Positions 17,550 to 27,829 of a stretch of DNA of 64,000 bases are shown here, piece after piece. Positions within the stretch are counted from its first letter, which is position 1, and each line of letters starts with the position of its first letter. The position numbers and the translations under genes were made by a program. The notes below the pieces were generated by a model. That model was given only the letters and a program-made list of their open reading frames with translations. It did no database searches and had not been told where the DNA came from. Source of the DNA: Campylobacter coli (lineage in GTDB: Bacteria; Campylobacterota; Campylobacteria; Campylobacterales; Campylobacteraceae); assembly GCA_039516895.1 (NCBI GenBank), contig CP154437.1, forward strand, positions 744,001-808,000. The letters run 5' to 3'.

Positions 17550-18992
17550 ATGGTACAAATTCATAAGATTCTTATAGCAAATCGTGCTGAAATAGCTGTC
17601 CGTGTAATCCGTGCTTGTAGGGATTTACATATTAAAAGTGTTGCGGTTTTTACAGAGCCTGATCGTGAGTGTTTGCATGTGAAAATTGCTGATGAGGCTT
17701 ATCGCATAGGTACAGATGCTATAAGGGGTTATTTGGATGTAGGAAGAATTATAGAAATCGCTAAGGCTTGTGGAGCTGATGCTATACATCCTGGTTATGG
17801 ATTTTTAAGTGAGAATTATGATTTTGCTAAAGCTTGCGAGGAAGCAGGAATTATTTTTATAGGTCCAAAATCTGAAGTTATTCATAAAATGGGAAATAAA
17901 AACATAGCCCGTAAATTAATGGCTCAAAATGGAATTCCTATCGTTCCAGGAACAGAAAAATTAAATACTTACAGTATGGATGAAATCAAAGTATTTGCAG
18001 AGAAGATAGGCTATCCTGTGATTTTAAAAGCTTCAGGAGGCGGCGGAGGAAGAGGAATTCGTGTCGTTCATAAAGAAGAAGAATTAGAAAATGCTTTTGA
18101 TTCTTGTAAAAGAGAAGCATTGACTTATTTTAATAATGATGAAGTGTTTATGGAAAAATATGTAGTCAATCCTCGCCATATAGAATTTCAAATTTTAGGG
18201 GATAATTATGGAAATATTATCCATCTTTGCGAAAGGGATTGTTCTATTCAAAGAAGACATCAAAAAGTGATTGAAATCGCACCTTGTCCTGGAATTTCAG
18301 ATAATCTAAGAAAAACTATGGGTGTTACTGCTGTGGCTGCTGCTAAGGCTGTTGGATATACTAATGCGGGAACGATAGAATTTTTGCTTGATGATTATAA
18401 CCGTTTTTATTTTATGGAAATGAATACGAGAATTCAAGTAGAACACCCTGTAACTGAAGAAATCACAGGAGTGGATTTAATCGTGCGTCAAATTCGTATC
18501 GCAGGTGGGGAAATTTTAGATTTAGAACAAAGTGATATCAAGCCAAGAGGTTTTGCTATAGAAGCAAGGATTACGGCTGAAAATGTATGGAAAAATTTCA
18601 TTCCAAGTCCGGGTAAGATAGGGGAGTATTATCCAGCACTTGGGCCATCTGTAAGGGTGGATAGCCATATTTATAAAGATTATACTGTACCTCCTTATTA
18701 TGATTCTATGCTTGCAAAATTAATCATAAAAGCTACAAGTTATGATTTAGCGGTAAATAAACTTGAAAGAGCTTTGAAAGAATTTATCATAGATATTAGA
18801 ACAACCATACCATTTTTGATTGCGATTACTAAAACAAGAGAATTTAGAAGAGGGTATTTTGATACTTCTTTTATAGAAACACATATGCAAGAATTATTAG
18901 AAAATACTGAAGATCGCCATCAGGATAACAAAGAAGAAGTTATTGCTGCAATCGCGGCTACTTTGAAGAAAATACGCGAAAGTAGAGAATAA
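17550..18992 (+). CDS. pycA: Pyruvate carboxylase subunit A (biotin carboxylase)
   Basis: A 480-residue biotin carboxylase that uses ATP and bicarbonate to carboxylate biotin on a partner subunit. Motifs include ILIANRAEIAVRVIRA, HPGYGFLSEN, the glycine-rich ASGGGGGRGI loop, MEKYVVNPRHIEFQ, CSIQRRHQK and MNTRIQVEHPVTEE. The carboxyltransferase/biotin carrier subunit PycB is not nearby. In Campylobacter the pair makes oxaloacetate from pyruvate (anaplerosis). It overlaps the following 78-residue gene by one base. Confidence 0.93.
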   Translation: MVQIHKILIANRAEIAVRVIRACRDLHIKSVAVFTEPDRECLHVKIADEAYRIGTDAIRGYLDVGRIIEIAKACGADAIHPGYGFLSENYDFAKACEEAGIIFIGPKSEVIHKMGNKNIARKLMAQNGIPIVPGTEKLNTYSMDEIKVFAEKIGYPVILKASGGGGGRGIRVVHKEEELENAFDSCKREALTYFNNDEVFMEKYVVNPRHIEFQILGDNYGNIIHLCERDCSIQRRHQKVIEIAPCPGISDNLRKTMGVTAVAAAKAVGYTNAGTIEFLLDDYNRFYFMEMNTRIQVEHPVTEEITGVDLIVRQIRIAGGEILDLEQSDIKPRGFAIEARITAENVWKNFIPSPGKIGEYYPALGPSVRVDSHIYKDYTVPPYYDSMLAKLIIKATSYDLAVNKLERALKEFIIDIRTTIPFLIAITKTREFRRGYFDTSFIETHMQELLENTEDRHQDNKEEVIAAIAATLKKIRESRE

Positions 18993-19228
18993 TGGATTTT
19001 TTTGACAGTCTAAAGAGCATAAAAAAAGAAATGCAAACGCATTCTAAGGAACAAAAAAGCCCTAAAAATTCAAATAAAAAGGATATGAGCCATTTCAATA
19101 AAGAGATAAAAACACAGCCACAAGAGATGAGCTTGGATAAAGAAATGCAAGAGGTTTTTTTAAAACAAGAAAAATTGCAGGATGAGTTTTTGGAATTTAT
19201 TAAAAATGCAGATATTAAGAAAATTTAA
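18992..19228 (+). CDS. Small charged protein of unknown function
   Basis: A 78-residue, highly charged, lysine- and glutamate-rich protein (starts [10 protein letters not shown]) with predicted helices and no membrane segment. I do not recognise a domain. It overlaps pycA by one base and bpt by one base (TAATG on both sides), so it is translated within that operon. From memory it corresponds to Cj1036c. Confidence 0.7.
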   Translation: MDFFDSLKSIKKEMQTHSKEQKSPKNSNKKDMSHFNKEIKTQPQEMSLDKEMQEVFLKQEKLQDEFLEFIKNADIKKI

Positions 19229-19947
19229 TGCTAGAGATTGGTTTTTGTACTCTTGAAGATGAGTGTCCTTATCTAAAAGATAGGCGCTCTAGGATAGAGT
19301 ACAAATATATAGAAAATTGTTCCAAGGAAATTAATAGCAAGCTCATCAGGCGTGGTTGGCGTCGTTTTGGTAGGTATTTTTCTCGCCCTATTTGCAAGGA
19401 TTGTAAAGAGTGTTTAAGTCTTAGAATTTTGGCAGATGAGTATAAATTTTCACGCAGTGAAAGAAGAGTGATCAATAAAAATGCAAATACCAAGATTATG
19501 CTAAGAAAACCTTTGCTAAGTAATGAGCATTTGTTTTTATATGATAAATATCACCGTTTTATGGAAGAGAAAAGAACTTGGAAAAGATACGATTTAAATT
19601 TCAGACAATATTATAATCTTTATATTGATGGATTTATGAATTTTGGCTATGAGCTTGCTTTTTATGTAGAGGATAAGCTTGTTTGTGTGGATTTGATTGA
19701 TAGACTTGAAGATGGAATTTCTAGTATTTATTGTTTTTATGATCCAGAATTTTCTCATCTTTCTTTAGGTAAATTTTCTCTACTTAATGAAATAGAGATA
19801 GCCAAGAAAGAAAAATTAAAATATATTTATTTAGGATATTTTGTAAAAAAGTGTCAATCTTTATCGTATAAAGCCGATTATACACCCAATGAAATTTTAA
19901 AAGGCACAAGAGAGCTTTTTGAGAATGAGATTTTATGGGAGAGATGA
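19228..19947 (+). CDS. bpt: Aminoacyl-tRNA--protein transferase (Bpt/ATE family)
   Basis: A 239-residue N-end-rule enzyme. Bpt transfers leucine from Leu-tRNA to proteins with N-terminal Asp or Glu, marking them for ClpS/ClpAP. Visible are [10 protein letters not shown], the [22 protein letters not shown] block of the ATE N-terminal domain, RTWKRYDL and the GNAT-like C-terminal half ending [18 protein letters not shown]. Length suits Bpt rather than eukaryotic Ate1. It overlaps the preceding small gene and is followed one base later by a J-domain gene. Confidence 0.9.
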   Translation: MLEIGFCTLEDECPYLKDRRSRIEYKYIENCSKEINSKLIRRGWRRFGRYFSRPICKDCKECLSLRILADEYKFSRSERRVINKNANTKIMLRKPLLSNEHLFLYDKYHRFMEEKRTWKRYDLNFRQYYNLYIDGFMNFGYELAFYVEDKLVCVDLIDRLEDGISSIYCFYDPEFSHLSLGKFSLLNEIEIAKKEKLKYIYLGYFVKKCQSLSYKADYTPNEILKGTRELFENEILWER

Positions 19948-19948
19948 G

Positions 19949-20755
19949 ATGCAGATCGTGCAAACTTTAGAAACTATCAATGTTAATACCGATGATATTA
20001 ATGTTTTTCAGTATTTTAAAGACTTGATTACCAAAAATTTCACAAAGGTGGTAGGGCGTAAAAATAAGATTTTTTCTTTTTTTGAAGAGAATGAAATTCC
20101 ACAACGCCGTTATTTTTTAAAAGTTTTAGATCAAAAGTATCGCAAAAGTTCTAACGAAAGCATAGAAAATTTAAAAGATGCGCATTTTAAAACCTTTAGG
20201 CTTAATTTTGAACAAAACAATGTGCTTAAACCCATGTTGTTTATCAAGGTTGATTTTGCTGGGGATAAGATTTTAATGAAGCTCAGTTCAAATGAAAAAC
20301 TTTTTGTTACCTATATGAAAAACTATTTTAAAGAGCATTGTATAGAATACAATGAAATGACTCGTATATTGATCTTAGATTATAAAAATGAAAGCACTTT
20401 TGAATTTTTTGAAGCTTTTGCTGATGAGAGTGAGCATTTAAAATATTGTGTTAATTTTGAAGTTGATCGTCAAGAGTATAAAAATTTTCGTCAAAATATT
20501 CATAATAAAGAAAATATGAAATGGAAATTTAATGCCCTAGCCAAACTCTTTAGTAATTATTTTAATACCTTAGAATGTACCCCACAAAACGATCTTAGCG
20601 AGATTAGACATAAATATTTGATTATGGTAAAGCTTTATCATCCTGATTTTTATCAAGGCAAAAGTGCCATAGAGCAAGCTTATGCAAGAGAACAATTTGA
20701 AAAAATACAAATTGCTTATGATAATTTAAAAGCTCTTTATAAAAACAATACCTAA
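19949..20755 (+). CDS. Protein with C-terminal J domain (DnaJ-like)
   Basis: A 268-residue protein from the ATG at 19949, just after the bpt stop; an upstream TTG would overlap bpt. The last ~65 residues form a J domain with the invariant HPD (KLYHPDFYQG) and a following helix QFEKIQIAYDNLKALY. The first 200 residues are unrecognised and lack zinc-finger or Gly-Phe regions, so this is a class C J protein with the domain at the C-terminus. It probably recruits DnaK to a specific client. Its stop codon lies inside the terminator hairpin at 20752-20779. From memory this is Cj1034c. Confidence 0.82.
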   Translation: MQIVQTLETINVNTDDINVFQYFKDLITKNFTKVVGRKNKIFSFFEENEIPQRRYFLKVLDQKYRKSSNESIENLKDAHFKTFRLNFEQNNVLKPMLFIKVDFAGDKILMKLSSNEKLFVTYMKNYFKEHCIEYNEMTRILILDYKNESTFEFFEAFADESEHLKYCVNFEVDRQEYKNFRQNIHNKENMKWKFNALAKLFSNYFNTLECTPQNDLSEIRHKYLIMVKLYHPDFYQGKSAIEQAYAREQFEKIQIAYDNLKALYKNNT

Positions 20756-20779
20756 AAGACTTTATAATCAGTCTTTTAG
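20752..20779. terminator. Bidirectional terminator hairpin with both stop codons in the stem
   Basis: CTAAAAGACT (20752-20761) and AGTCTTTTAG (20770-20779) are perfect inverted 10 bp arms around an 8-base loop, with T-rich DNA after the right arm and A-rich DNA before the left arm. The left arm contains the TAA of the J-domain gene and the right arm the TAA (minus strand) of cmeF, so the hairpin ends both convergent genes. Confidence 0.75.
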
Positions 20780-23700
20780 TTTATCTTCTCTCTTTCATAA
20801 ATTTTTCTTAATCTAGTATCAAGTTTAAAGCAGAATTTAAAAAGTGCGGGTACTACAAGTAAGGTAAGTAAAGTAGAGCTTATAAGTCCAAAAATAACAG
20901 CTATAGCCATAGGTGAATTTGCCTCATATCCTGCCCCTCTTGAAAGGGCTAGAGGTAGCATAGCAAAAATCATAGCAAATGTAGTCATCAAGATAGCTCT
21001 TAAGCGCGATTTTCCAGCTATTAAAAGAGCCTCGTCAGGATCTAAGCCTTCGTGGCATTTTTTATTGGCAACATCTACAAGTAAGATGGCGTTTTTACCT
21101 ACCATTCCAAAAAGCAAGATAATGGCGATTAGAACAAAAAGTGAAAAATTATGTCCGCTTATAAAAAGCCCTATGGAAGTACCGCCAAAAGCCAAAGGCA
21201 TGGTTATCATGATGATAAGAGGTAAAATAAAGCTTTCATACAGTGCAGCTAAAACAAGATAAATTAAAACAAAAGCCAAAATAACAGCTACTATAAAGCC
21301 CTGTACGGTTTCGTCTAAAAGATTGATAAAGCCGGAAAAAGTATAATTTAGGTTTGTATTTTCGCCTAAAATAGTATCTATATTGTCAAGCAAGAGTGTT
21401 TGAACAGCTCCTAAAGAAAGATCATTTACCCCTGCAGTGATTTTAACCGATCGATTTTTATTGTAGCGATTGATAGTTTTTAAATCCTCACTATAAGTAA
21501 AATCGATCACGCTTGCAAGATCTAAATTTAAACCCTTATTATTTTTAATACTGATACGCTTTAAAGCTTCTATATCTTTTTTAAATTGTGGAGCAAAACT
21601 TAAAATAATATCATCTTTTGAATTCCCTCTATCCATACTTCCTATGCTAAGTTGTGCAAAAGAATATCCTAAAATTCCAGCTATGTATTCAGGATCTACA
21701 TCTAAGAGCTTTGCTTTTTCTCTATTGATATGTAGAGCCACTTCGGATTTTATCATATCAGCATTATCATTAATATCTACAATACGTGTATTGCTTGCAA
21801 GAATTTCTTTAGCGCGCGAGGCTGCTTCTTTTAAGCTTTTTAAATCCTCTCCTAAAACCAAGAATTGCACAGGATCATCAATACCCGCACCTTCTATTTT
21901 AGGCAGTTCTAGAATTTTGATTTTTAAATCCTCATCTTGGAATTTTTGCCGATATAAATTGACAATGGCATTTTGTCTTAGTTTTCTTTCTTCTAAGCCT
22001 TTTAACTTGATATAAATTTTAGCCTTTGTGCTATCTTTAGCATCATCATAAGCTAAAAGCAAAAAAGCATAAGCTATATTTTCTTCCATTTGAATTTTTT
22101 CAAGCAAATGAAGACTTTTTTCTTTCATGGCCTCTAAACTTAAATCTTTTTTACTTTCAAGTAAAACTTGAATTTCGCTATCATCTTCCATAGGTAAAAA
22201 ATCAAGCCCTATACGCGTAGCCAAAGCAAAAGAAAGAGCTACAAAAATAAGAGTAGCTAGGATAAATTTGGCCTTGTTTTTCAAAATTTTATAAAGTAAA
22301 TTTTCGTATTTTTGTTCCATTTTTTCAAAAAATGCTTCTGTTTTTTCATAAAATTTACTTTCTTTTGGATTTAAAAATCTAGCACTTAAACTTGGGATTA
22401 AAAATACTGAAACTAAAAAACTTATAACTATACCGCTTGCAACACTTATGCCCAAAGCATTAAAAAATAAACCCGGAATAGAATTCATATAAGAAATAGG
22501 TATAAAAACGCAAAGTAAAACTATACTGATACTTAAAACACTAAAGCCTATTTCGCTAATGCCTAAAAAAGCAGCTTGCAAAGGTGGATAAGTCTTTAAT
22601 TTTTTAGCGATATTTTCGATTACAACTATGGCATCATCGATAAAAATTCCTATGCTTAAAGTAAGAGCGATAAAGGTTAAGCGGTTTAGATCATAGCCTA
22701 AAAGATCAATGATAAAAAAGGTTGAGATGATAGAAGTAGGTATAGCTATGCAAGCAATTAAAGTGGCACTTAAATTTCTTAAAAATAAAAATACAATTAC
22801 AAGAGTAAGGAAAATTCCCAAAACCATATCAAAAATAACTTGAGAAAGGTGTTTGTGGATATTTAGGCTTTTATCATAAAGCACTTCTATACTTATATCA
22901 TTAGAAATTTGTTTTTCTAAATTCGGCAAGGCGTTTTTGACATTTTGAATCATTTTAAGAGTATTAAAATTTGTGATTTTTCCTAACTCTAAAAGCACAC
23001 CTTCTTGGTTTTTATAAATCGCACTTTGTTTTTCATCTTCATAGAGATTTGAGATATTGGCTATATCGCTTAAAAAAACTCCTGTTTTAATACGGAGATT
23101 TGCAAGTTCTTCTAAATTTGTAGCTTCAAAATAGCCTTTGATGATATAGTTATTTTGGTTATTGTTAAGCTCTCCTAAAGCTTGTTTAAAATTTTGATTT
23201 TTGATAATATTGGCAATTTCTAAGGCGTTAAGATTGTATTTTTCAAGTTCATTTGGTTTTAATTCTATACGAATTTGAGGCTCTAAAAAACCCTTAGCTT
23301 CGATTTTTCCTACCCCATCAATCCTTTGTAAAAAAGGCTTGATTTTATCATTGATTTCGCGCATAAGATTTAATTTATCTTTAGAATATACAAAAAGAGA
23401 AATAGCAGAACCTGAATCAGAGCTGATTTTCTCGATTTCAGGTTTGGTGGGTAGGCTTAGGGTGCCGATTTTATCACGCACATCATTAGCAGCCACTTCA
23501 AGATCTTTTCCTAGTTTAAACTCTACAACGCTTACGCTAAAATTATCATATGTCGCTGAGGTGATAGTTTTTACTCCATCAATTTCACTTAGGGTATTTT
23601 CTATCTCTTTGGTTATTTTAGATTCTACAAATTTTAAATCCCCATTAACTTTACTTGTGATTTTTATAAGCGGTATGGAAACATTAGGAAATAAATTTAC

Positions 23701-23793
23701 ACTCATACTTAAAGCAGAAATCATCCCAAAAAGCATCAAAGCTAAAAAGAACATTAGCATTGTAACAGGTCGATTTATAGCTAGTTTAAACAT
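20776..23793 (-). CDS. cmeF: RND efflux transporter CmeF
   Basis: A 1005-residue inner-membrane proton antiporter of the HAE-RND family, the pump of CmeDEF. It begins MFKLAINRPVTMLMFF and has the two-fold RND layout: a periplasmic porter loop after TM1, a TM block with FIDDAIVVIEN (TM4 region), a second porter loop and a second TM block with FGMVGKNAILLVDVAN and AGKSRLRAILMTTFAM. It should export drugs, bile salts or dyes with CmeE and CmeD. The three genes read cmeD-cmeE-cmeF on the minus strand; 3 bases separate cmeE and cmeF. Several long plus-strand frames here are antisense shadows. No regulator gene adjoins the operon. Confidence 0.94.
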   Translation of the reverse strand: MFKLAINRPVTMLMFFLALMLFGMISALSMSVNLFPNVSIPLIKITSKVNGDLKFVESKITKEIENTLSEIDGVKTITSATYDNFSVSVVEFKLGKDLEVAANDVRDKIGTLSLPTKPEIEKISSDSGSAISLFVYSKDKLNLMREINDKIKPFLQRIDGVGKIEAKGFLEPQIRIELKPNELEKYNLNALEIANIIKNQNFKQALGELNNNQNNYIIKGYFEATNLEELANLRIKTGVFLSDIANISNLYEDEKQSAIYKNQEGVLLELGKITNFNTLKMIQNVKNALPNLEKQISNDISIEVLYDKSLNIHKHLSQVIFDMVLGIFLTLVIVFLFLRNLSATLIACIAIPTSIISTFFIIDLLGYDLNRLTFIALTLSIGIFIDDAIVVIENIAKKLKTYPPLQAAFLGISEIGFSVLSISIVLLCVFIPISYMNSIPGLFFNALGISVASGIVISFLVSVFLIPSLSARFLNPKESKFYEKTEAFFEKMEQKYENLLYKILKNKAKFILATLIFVALSFALATRIGLDFLPMEDDSEIQVLLESKKDLSLEAMKEKSLHLLEKIQMEENIAYAFLLLAYDDAKDSTKAKIYIKLKGLEERKLRQNAIVNLYRQKFQDEDLKIKILELPKIEGAGIDDPVQFLVLGEDLKSLKEAASRAKEILASNTRIVDINDNADMIKSEVALHINREKAKLLDVDPEYIAGILGYSFAQLSIGSMDRGNSKDDIILSFAPQFKKDIEALKRISIKNNKGLNLDLASVIDFTYSEDLKTINRYNKNRSVKITAGVNDLSLGAVQTLLLDNIDTILGENTNLNYTFSGFINLLDETVQGFIVAVILAFVLIYLVLAALYESFILPLIIMITMPLAFGGTSIGLFISGHNFSLFVLIAIILLFGMVGKNAILLVDVANKKCHEGLDPDEALLIAGKSRLRAILMTTFAMIFAMLPLALSRGAGYEANSPMAIAVIFGLISSTLLTLLVVPALFKFCFKLDTRLRKIYEREKIN

Positions 23794-23796
23794 TTT

Positions 23797-24537
23797 TTAA
23801 TCTCTAGTGATGATTCTACCTTCGCCAAATAGCCCAGGTGTTAAATTTTGTGTCTCTACTTCAGCATAAATTTTTCTTGTTTTAACTTCAATACTTGGAT
23901 AAATAAGAGTGATTTTTCCTTTGTATTCTGTATTGCTTTGATCGATTTTGTATAAAAATTCATCACCTATTTTAACTCGATCTTTATATCTCTCATCAAA
24001 GCTTAAAACAAGCTTGCTTTGTGGGTATGAAAAAATTTCGATTAAGGGTTGGGCTACTCCGCCCACTCCTTCTCCAATTTGTATAAATTTATTTGAAACT
24101 ATGGCATCATAGGGTGCGCGTAATTCTTTTTTTGCTAAGATATTTTTATAATATTCTACATTGATCTTTGCTTTGGTTAAATTAAGATTTGCTGCTTCAA
24201 ATTTAGCTTTCATATCCTCATAGCTTTGTTTGTCTATCACATTTTCTACTGCATTAAATTTTTTCATCTTACTTTGAGTATTTTCAAATTCTATAAGAGC
24301 AAGTTTATAAGAATTTTGTGCATTTTGCAATGAAATTTTTTCACTTGTTTGCTCGAGGGAAAGCAAAAGCTCTCCTTTTTTAACCCTTTGTCCGATCTTT
24401 ACAGGAATTTGTTCTACTAAACCCATACTTTCAAGGGCTAGTTTGCTTTGCTTGGCAGCTTCTACATTAAAACTTGCGTAAATTTCCTCACTAAAAGCTA
24501 AATTAAAAATAAATATTAAAAATACAATCACTTTCAT
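23797..24537 (-). CDS. cmeE: Periplasmic membrane fusion protein CmeE
   Basis: A 246-residue adaptor linking CmeF to CmeD. It has an N-terminal signal sequence (MKVIVFLIFIFNLAFSEE), a lipoyl-like half motif (VEQIPVKIGQRVKKGELLLSLE), a helical hairpin around residues 70-140, the second lipoyl half (LRAPYDAIVSNKFIQIGEGVG) and a beta-barrel domain. No lipobox cysteine is seen, so it is probably membrane-associated by other means. It overlaps cmeD by four bases. Confidence 0.9.
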   Translation of the reverse strand: MKVIVFLIFIFNLAFSEEIYASFNVEAAKQSKLALESMGLVEQIPVKIGQRVKKGELLLSLEQTSEKISLQNAQNSYKLALIEFENTQSKMKKFNAVENVIDKQSYEDMKAKFEAANLNLTKAKINVEYYKNILAKKELRAPYDAIVSNKFIQIGEGVGGVAQPLIEIFSYPQSKLVLSFDERYKDRVKIGDEFLYKIDQSNTEYKGKITLIYPSIEVKTRKIYAEVETQNLTPGLFGEGRIITRD

Positions 24538-25817
24538 TCTCTAACCTTTGAGTTAAGATCTATACCGGCATTAAAATAATAATTTGCCTTAGTAATTTCA
24601 AATTCATTATGGGCCAATTCCAAATCACTTTGCGCTTTAAATTTGGCTTCTAAGGCTTGTAAATATTCTACATAAGAAACAAGTCCTGCTTGGTATTTTT
24701 TATCCACGCTCTCAAAAGCTAAATTTGCGGCATTTAGACTCAAATTTAAAGTATAAATTTGTTGCTTTAAGACTTTTAAGCTTTGATCAATATAATTTAA
24801 TTCTTCTTTGTTTTTACGCTCACTAAGTCTTGCATTGGCATTAGCGATTTGAACATTTAAGCGTTCTTTTTCTACTTCTTTGGCTCTTGCATTAAAGTCA
24901 AAAATTTTCCACTCTACGCCTAAGATAAATTGATTATTTTGAGAATATTTTTGTAAAAATCGATCAGCTACATTTTGATAATATACTGGAATTTCTGGAC
25001 TGTAATTATTTTTATAAAAGCCAAAATTATCTTGGATATAAAATTTAGGAAAATATTCAGCTTTAGCTAAATTTACGCTTTCTTTGGCTAGATTGATTTG
25101 CTCTTTTGCTATTAACACTTCATAACTTTGACTTTTTTCTTGATCGGGGTTTTCTAAAAAAGCATTACCACTAGGAGTAAAATTTGTATTGCTAAGAATT
25201 CTAATTTCTTTTTGTATACTAGTGAGTTTTAATTCATTTTGGCTTAATTCTAACAAACTTAAATGATATTTAGCTTTAATGCTTTCAAGTTCATCTTTAG
25301 GGCTTAGTCCTGCATCATGAAATTTTTGTAATCTTTCAAAAGTAGATCTTAAAAATTCAACCTTTTGTTTATTGGCTAGTAAAATTTTTTCAAGACTTAG
25401 GGTATTAAAATAAAGTGTTATAGCACTTAGAGCAAGATAATTTTTACTTTGTTCTTTATCTAAAAGACTTAGTTTTTCTTTGCTTTCTAAGGCTCTTAAA
25501 TTCGCTTCTCTAGCACCTCCATCATAAAGCAAAAGATTAAGAGAAAGCTTGGCAAATAAACTTTCTTTAGGATTGATGATAAAATAATCTTTATTGTTTG
25601 CTATATAGGCTGAGTTTAGACTAAGGCTAGGTAAATAATTTCTAAAAGTTTGACTTCTTGATAAACTTGCTTGCTCGCTTTGCATTTGTTTAATGAGATA
25701 TTGTTCATTGGTTTGACTTAGTGCTATAAATTCGCGCAGATTTGAAGCAGACAATGATAAGGGTAAAAAAACCAAAATTATAGCTTTGTGGATAAGAGTT
25801 AAATATTTTTTAAACAT
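24534..25817 (-). CDS. cmeD: Outer-membrane efflux channel CmeD (TolC family)
   Basis: A 427-residue TolC-type protein, first gene of cmeDEF. After an N-terminal signal segment (IILVFLPLSLSAS) it shows the long amphipathic helices and repeated halves of the OEP family, such as LALSAITLYFNTLSLEKILLANKQ and LNLSLNAANLAFESVDKKYQAGLVSYVEYLQA. No lipobox is clear. It should form the trimeric outer-membrane exit duct. It is divergent from lepA across a ~130 base AT-rich spacer that must hold both promoters. Confidence 0.9.
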   Translation of the reverse strand: MFKKYLTLIHKAIILVFLPLSLSASNLREFIALSQTNEQYLIKQMQSEQASLSRSQTFRNYLPSLSLNSAYIANNKDYFIINPKESLFAKLSLNLLLYDGGAREANLRALESKEKLSLLDKEQSKNYLALSAITLYFNTLSLEKILLANKQKVEFLRSTFERLQKFHDAGLSPKDELESIKAKYHLSLLELSQNELKLTSIQKEIRILSNTNFTPSGNAFLENPDQEKSQSYEVLIAKEQINLAKESVNLAKAEYFPKFYIQDNFGFYKNNYSPEIPVYYQNVADRFLQKYSQNNQFILGVEWKIFDFNARAKEVEKERLNVQIANANARLSERKNKEELNYIDQSLKVLKQQIYTLNLSLNAANLAFESVDKKYQAGLVSYVEYLQALEAKFKAQSDLELAHNEFEITKANYYFNAGIDLNSKVRE

Positions 25818-25900
25818 TTAATATTTTAATATGCTTTATATAAATTTCAATTGAAGTTTTTTCAAAATAAAAATTTATTTGTTTTAAACAGAAAATTTGC

Positions 25901-25906
25901 TAAAAT
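25901..25906 (+). promoter_or_regulatory. -10 box for lepA
   Basis: TTTGCTAAAAT provides an extended -10-like TAAAAT about 40 bases before the lepA start in the cmeD/lepA divergent spacer. T-rich blocks lie upstream. Confidence 0.4.
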
Positions 25907-25945
25907 CCTTATCAAAAATTTAAAAAAACATTTAGGATGATTATT

Positions 25946-27742
25946 TTGTCGGTAAAAAATATTAGAAATTTTTCCATTATAGCACATATTGATCATGGAA
26001 AATCAACGCTTGCAGATAGGATTATAAGTGAATGTGGAGCTATTAGCGATAGGCAAATGAGCTCACAAGTTATGGATACTATGGATATAGAAAAAGAACG
26101 CGGTATCACTATAAAAGCACAATCTGTGAGATTAAATTATAAATTTAATAATGAAAATTTTATTTTAAATCTTATAGACACTCCAGGCCATGTGGATTTT
26201 TCTTACGAAGTCAGTCGTTCTTTGGCAAGTTGTGAAGGAGCTTTGCTAGTAGTAGATGCAAGCCAAGGGGTTGAAGCTCAAACCATAGCTAATGTTTATA
26301 TAGCTCTTGAAAACAATCTTGAAATTATTCCAGTGATTAATAAAATCGATTTGCCTAATGCAGATGTTGAAAAAGTAAAACACGAAATCGAGCATATTAT
26401 AGGAATTGACTGCAAGGAAGCAATTTGCGTGAGCGCTAAAACAGGTGTGGGCATTAAAGAACTTATAGAGACTATTATCACTAAAATTCCGGCGCCCAAA
26501 ACAGATGATGAAGCACCTACTAAAGCTTTGATTTATGATTCATGGTTTGACAATTATCTAGGAGCTTTGGCTTTGGTTAGAATTTATGAAGGAAGCATTA
26601 CTAAAAATGATGAAGTTTTGGTAATGAGTACAGAAAAAAAACATATAGTTCAAGATCTTTTTTATCCTCATCCTTTAAGCCCTATTAAAACCCAATCTTT
26701 ACAATCAGGTGAAGTAGGTGTTGTAGTGCTTGGGCTTAAAACCGTAGGCGATGTGCAAGTAGGTGATACTATAACCTTAGTAAAAAATAAAGCCAAAGAA
26801 GCCATAGGGGGATTTGAAAAGGCTAAGGCTTTTGTATTTGCGGGACTTTATCCTATAGAAACAGATAAATTTGAAGATTTAAGAGATGCTTTGGATAAAT
26901 TAAAACTCAATGATAGCTCCATCACTTATGAGCCCGAAACTTCTTTGGCTTTAGGTTTTGGTTTTAGGGTAGGATTTTTAGGGCTTTTACACATGGAAGT
27001 GATTAAAGAAAGACTTGAAAGAGAATTTAATCTTGATTTAATCGCCACAGCACCAACTGTAACTTATGAGATTTATCAAACTGATGGAGAGCTTATAAAA
27101 ATTCAAAATCCAAGCGAATTACCTCCGGTTAATAAGATTGATCATATCAAAGAACCTTATGTAAAAGCTACTATAATCACTCCTAGTGAATTTTTAGGAA
27201 ATTTAATCACTCTTTTAAATCGAAAAAGGGGAGTGCAGGTTAAGATGGATTATATCACTCCTGAGCGCGTTTTATTAGAATATGATGTACCTTTAAATGA
27301 GATTGTGATGGATTTTTATGATAAATTAAAGTCTTTGACAAAAGGATATGCGAGCTTTGATTATGAGCCTATTGAATTTCGTGTAGGGGATTTGGTAAAA
27401 CTTGATATTAAAGTAGCGGGTGAAAATGTCGATGCTTTAAGTATTATCGTGCCAAATGAAAAAGCACAAAGCAAGGGAAGAGAATTGGTGAGTGCTATGA
27501 AGGAAATAGTTCCTAGACAGCTTTTTGAAGTGGCTATTCAAGCAAGCATAGGCAATAAAATCATCGCAAGAGAAACGGTTAAGTCTATGGGTAAAAATGT
27601 AACCGCAAAATGCTATGGTGGGGATATTACTAGAAAAAGAAAGCTTTTGGAAAAACAAAAAGAGGGTAAAAAAAGAATGAAGGCTATAGGTAAGGTAAAT
27701 TTGCCTCAAGAGGCATTTTTAAGTGTGCTTAAGATTGATTAA
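25946..27742 (+). CDS. lepA: Elongation factor 4 (LepA)
   Basis: A 598-residue translational GTPase that back-translocates or remodels stalled ribosomes. G-domain motifs are AHIDHGKST (G1), RGITIKA (G2), DTPGHVDF (G3) and NKIDLP (G4). The LepA-specific C-terminus ([30 protein letters not shown]) is complete. I place the start at TTG 25946 ([10 protein letters not shown]), because AGGA at 25934-25937 is then 8 bases away; the in-frame ATG at 25937 overlaps that ribosome site. The length then matches E. coli LepA. Confidence 0.95.
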   Translation: MSVKNIRNFSIIAHIDHGKSTLADRIISECGAISDRQMSSQVMDTMDIEKERGITIKAQSVRLNYKFNNENFILNLIDTPGHVDFSYEVSRSLASCEGALLVVDASQGVEAQTIANVYIALENNLEIIPVINKIDLPNADVEKVKHEIEHIIGIDCKEAICVSAKTGVGIKELIETIITKIPAPKTDDEAPTKALIYDSWFDNYLGALALVRIYEGSITKNDEVLVMSTEKKHIVQDLFYPHPLSPIKTQSLQSGEVGVVVLGLKTVGDVQVGDTITLVKNKAKEAIGGFEKAKAFVFAGLYPIETDKFEDLRDALDKLKLNDSSITYEPETSLALGFGFRVGFLGLLHMEVIKERLEREFNLDLIATAPTVTYEIYQTDGELIKIQNPSELPPVNKIDHIKEPYVKATIITPSEFLGNLITLLNRKRGVQVKMDYITPERVLLEYDVPLNEIVMDFYDKLKSLTKGYASFDYEPIEFRVGDLVKLDIKVAGENVDALSIIVPNEKAQSKGRELVSAMKEIVPRQLFEVAIQASIGNKIIARETVKSMGKNVTAKCYGGDITRKRKLLEKQKEGKKRMKAIGKVNLPQEAFLSVLKID

Positions 27743-27783
27743 TCAAATTTGAAATATCTCTTGAAATTTACTTATATTTTTAA

Positions 27784-27789
27784 TACAAT
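27784..27789 (+). promoter_or_regulatory. -10 box for mapA
   Basis: TACAAT lies about 40 bases upstream of the mapA ATG in the lepA-mapA gap, and AAGGAG precedes the start codon. Confidence 0.4.
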
Positions 27790-27829
27790 TTTGAAAAATA
27801 TTTTTCAAAATATTTTTTAAGGAGAAAAG

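Noticed and set aside
21065-23800. Long plus-strand open frames opposite cmeF
   Set aside because: They lie wholly antisense to a convincing 1005-codon RND gene and encode low-complexity Ser/Lys-rich products typical of shadow frames.
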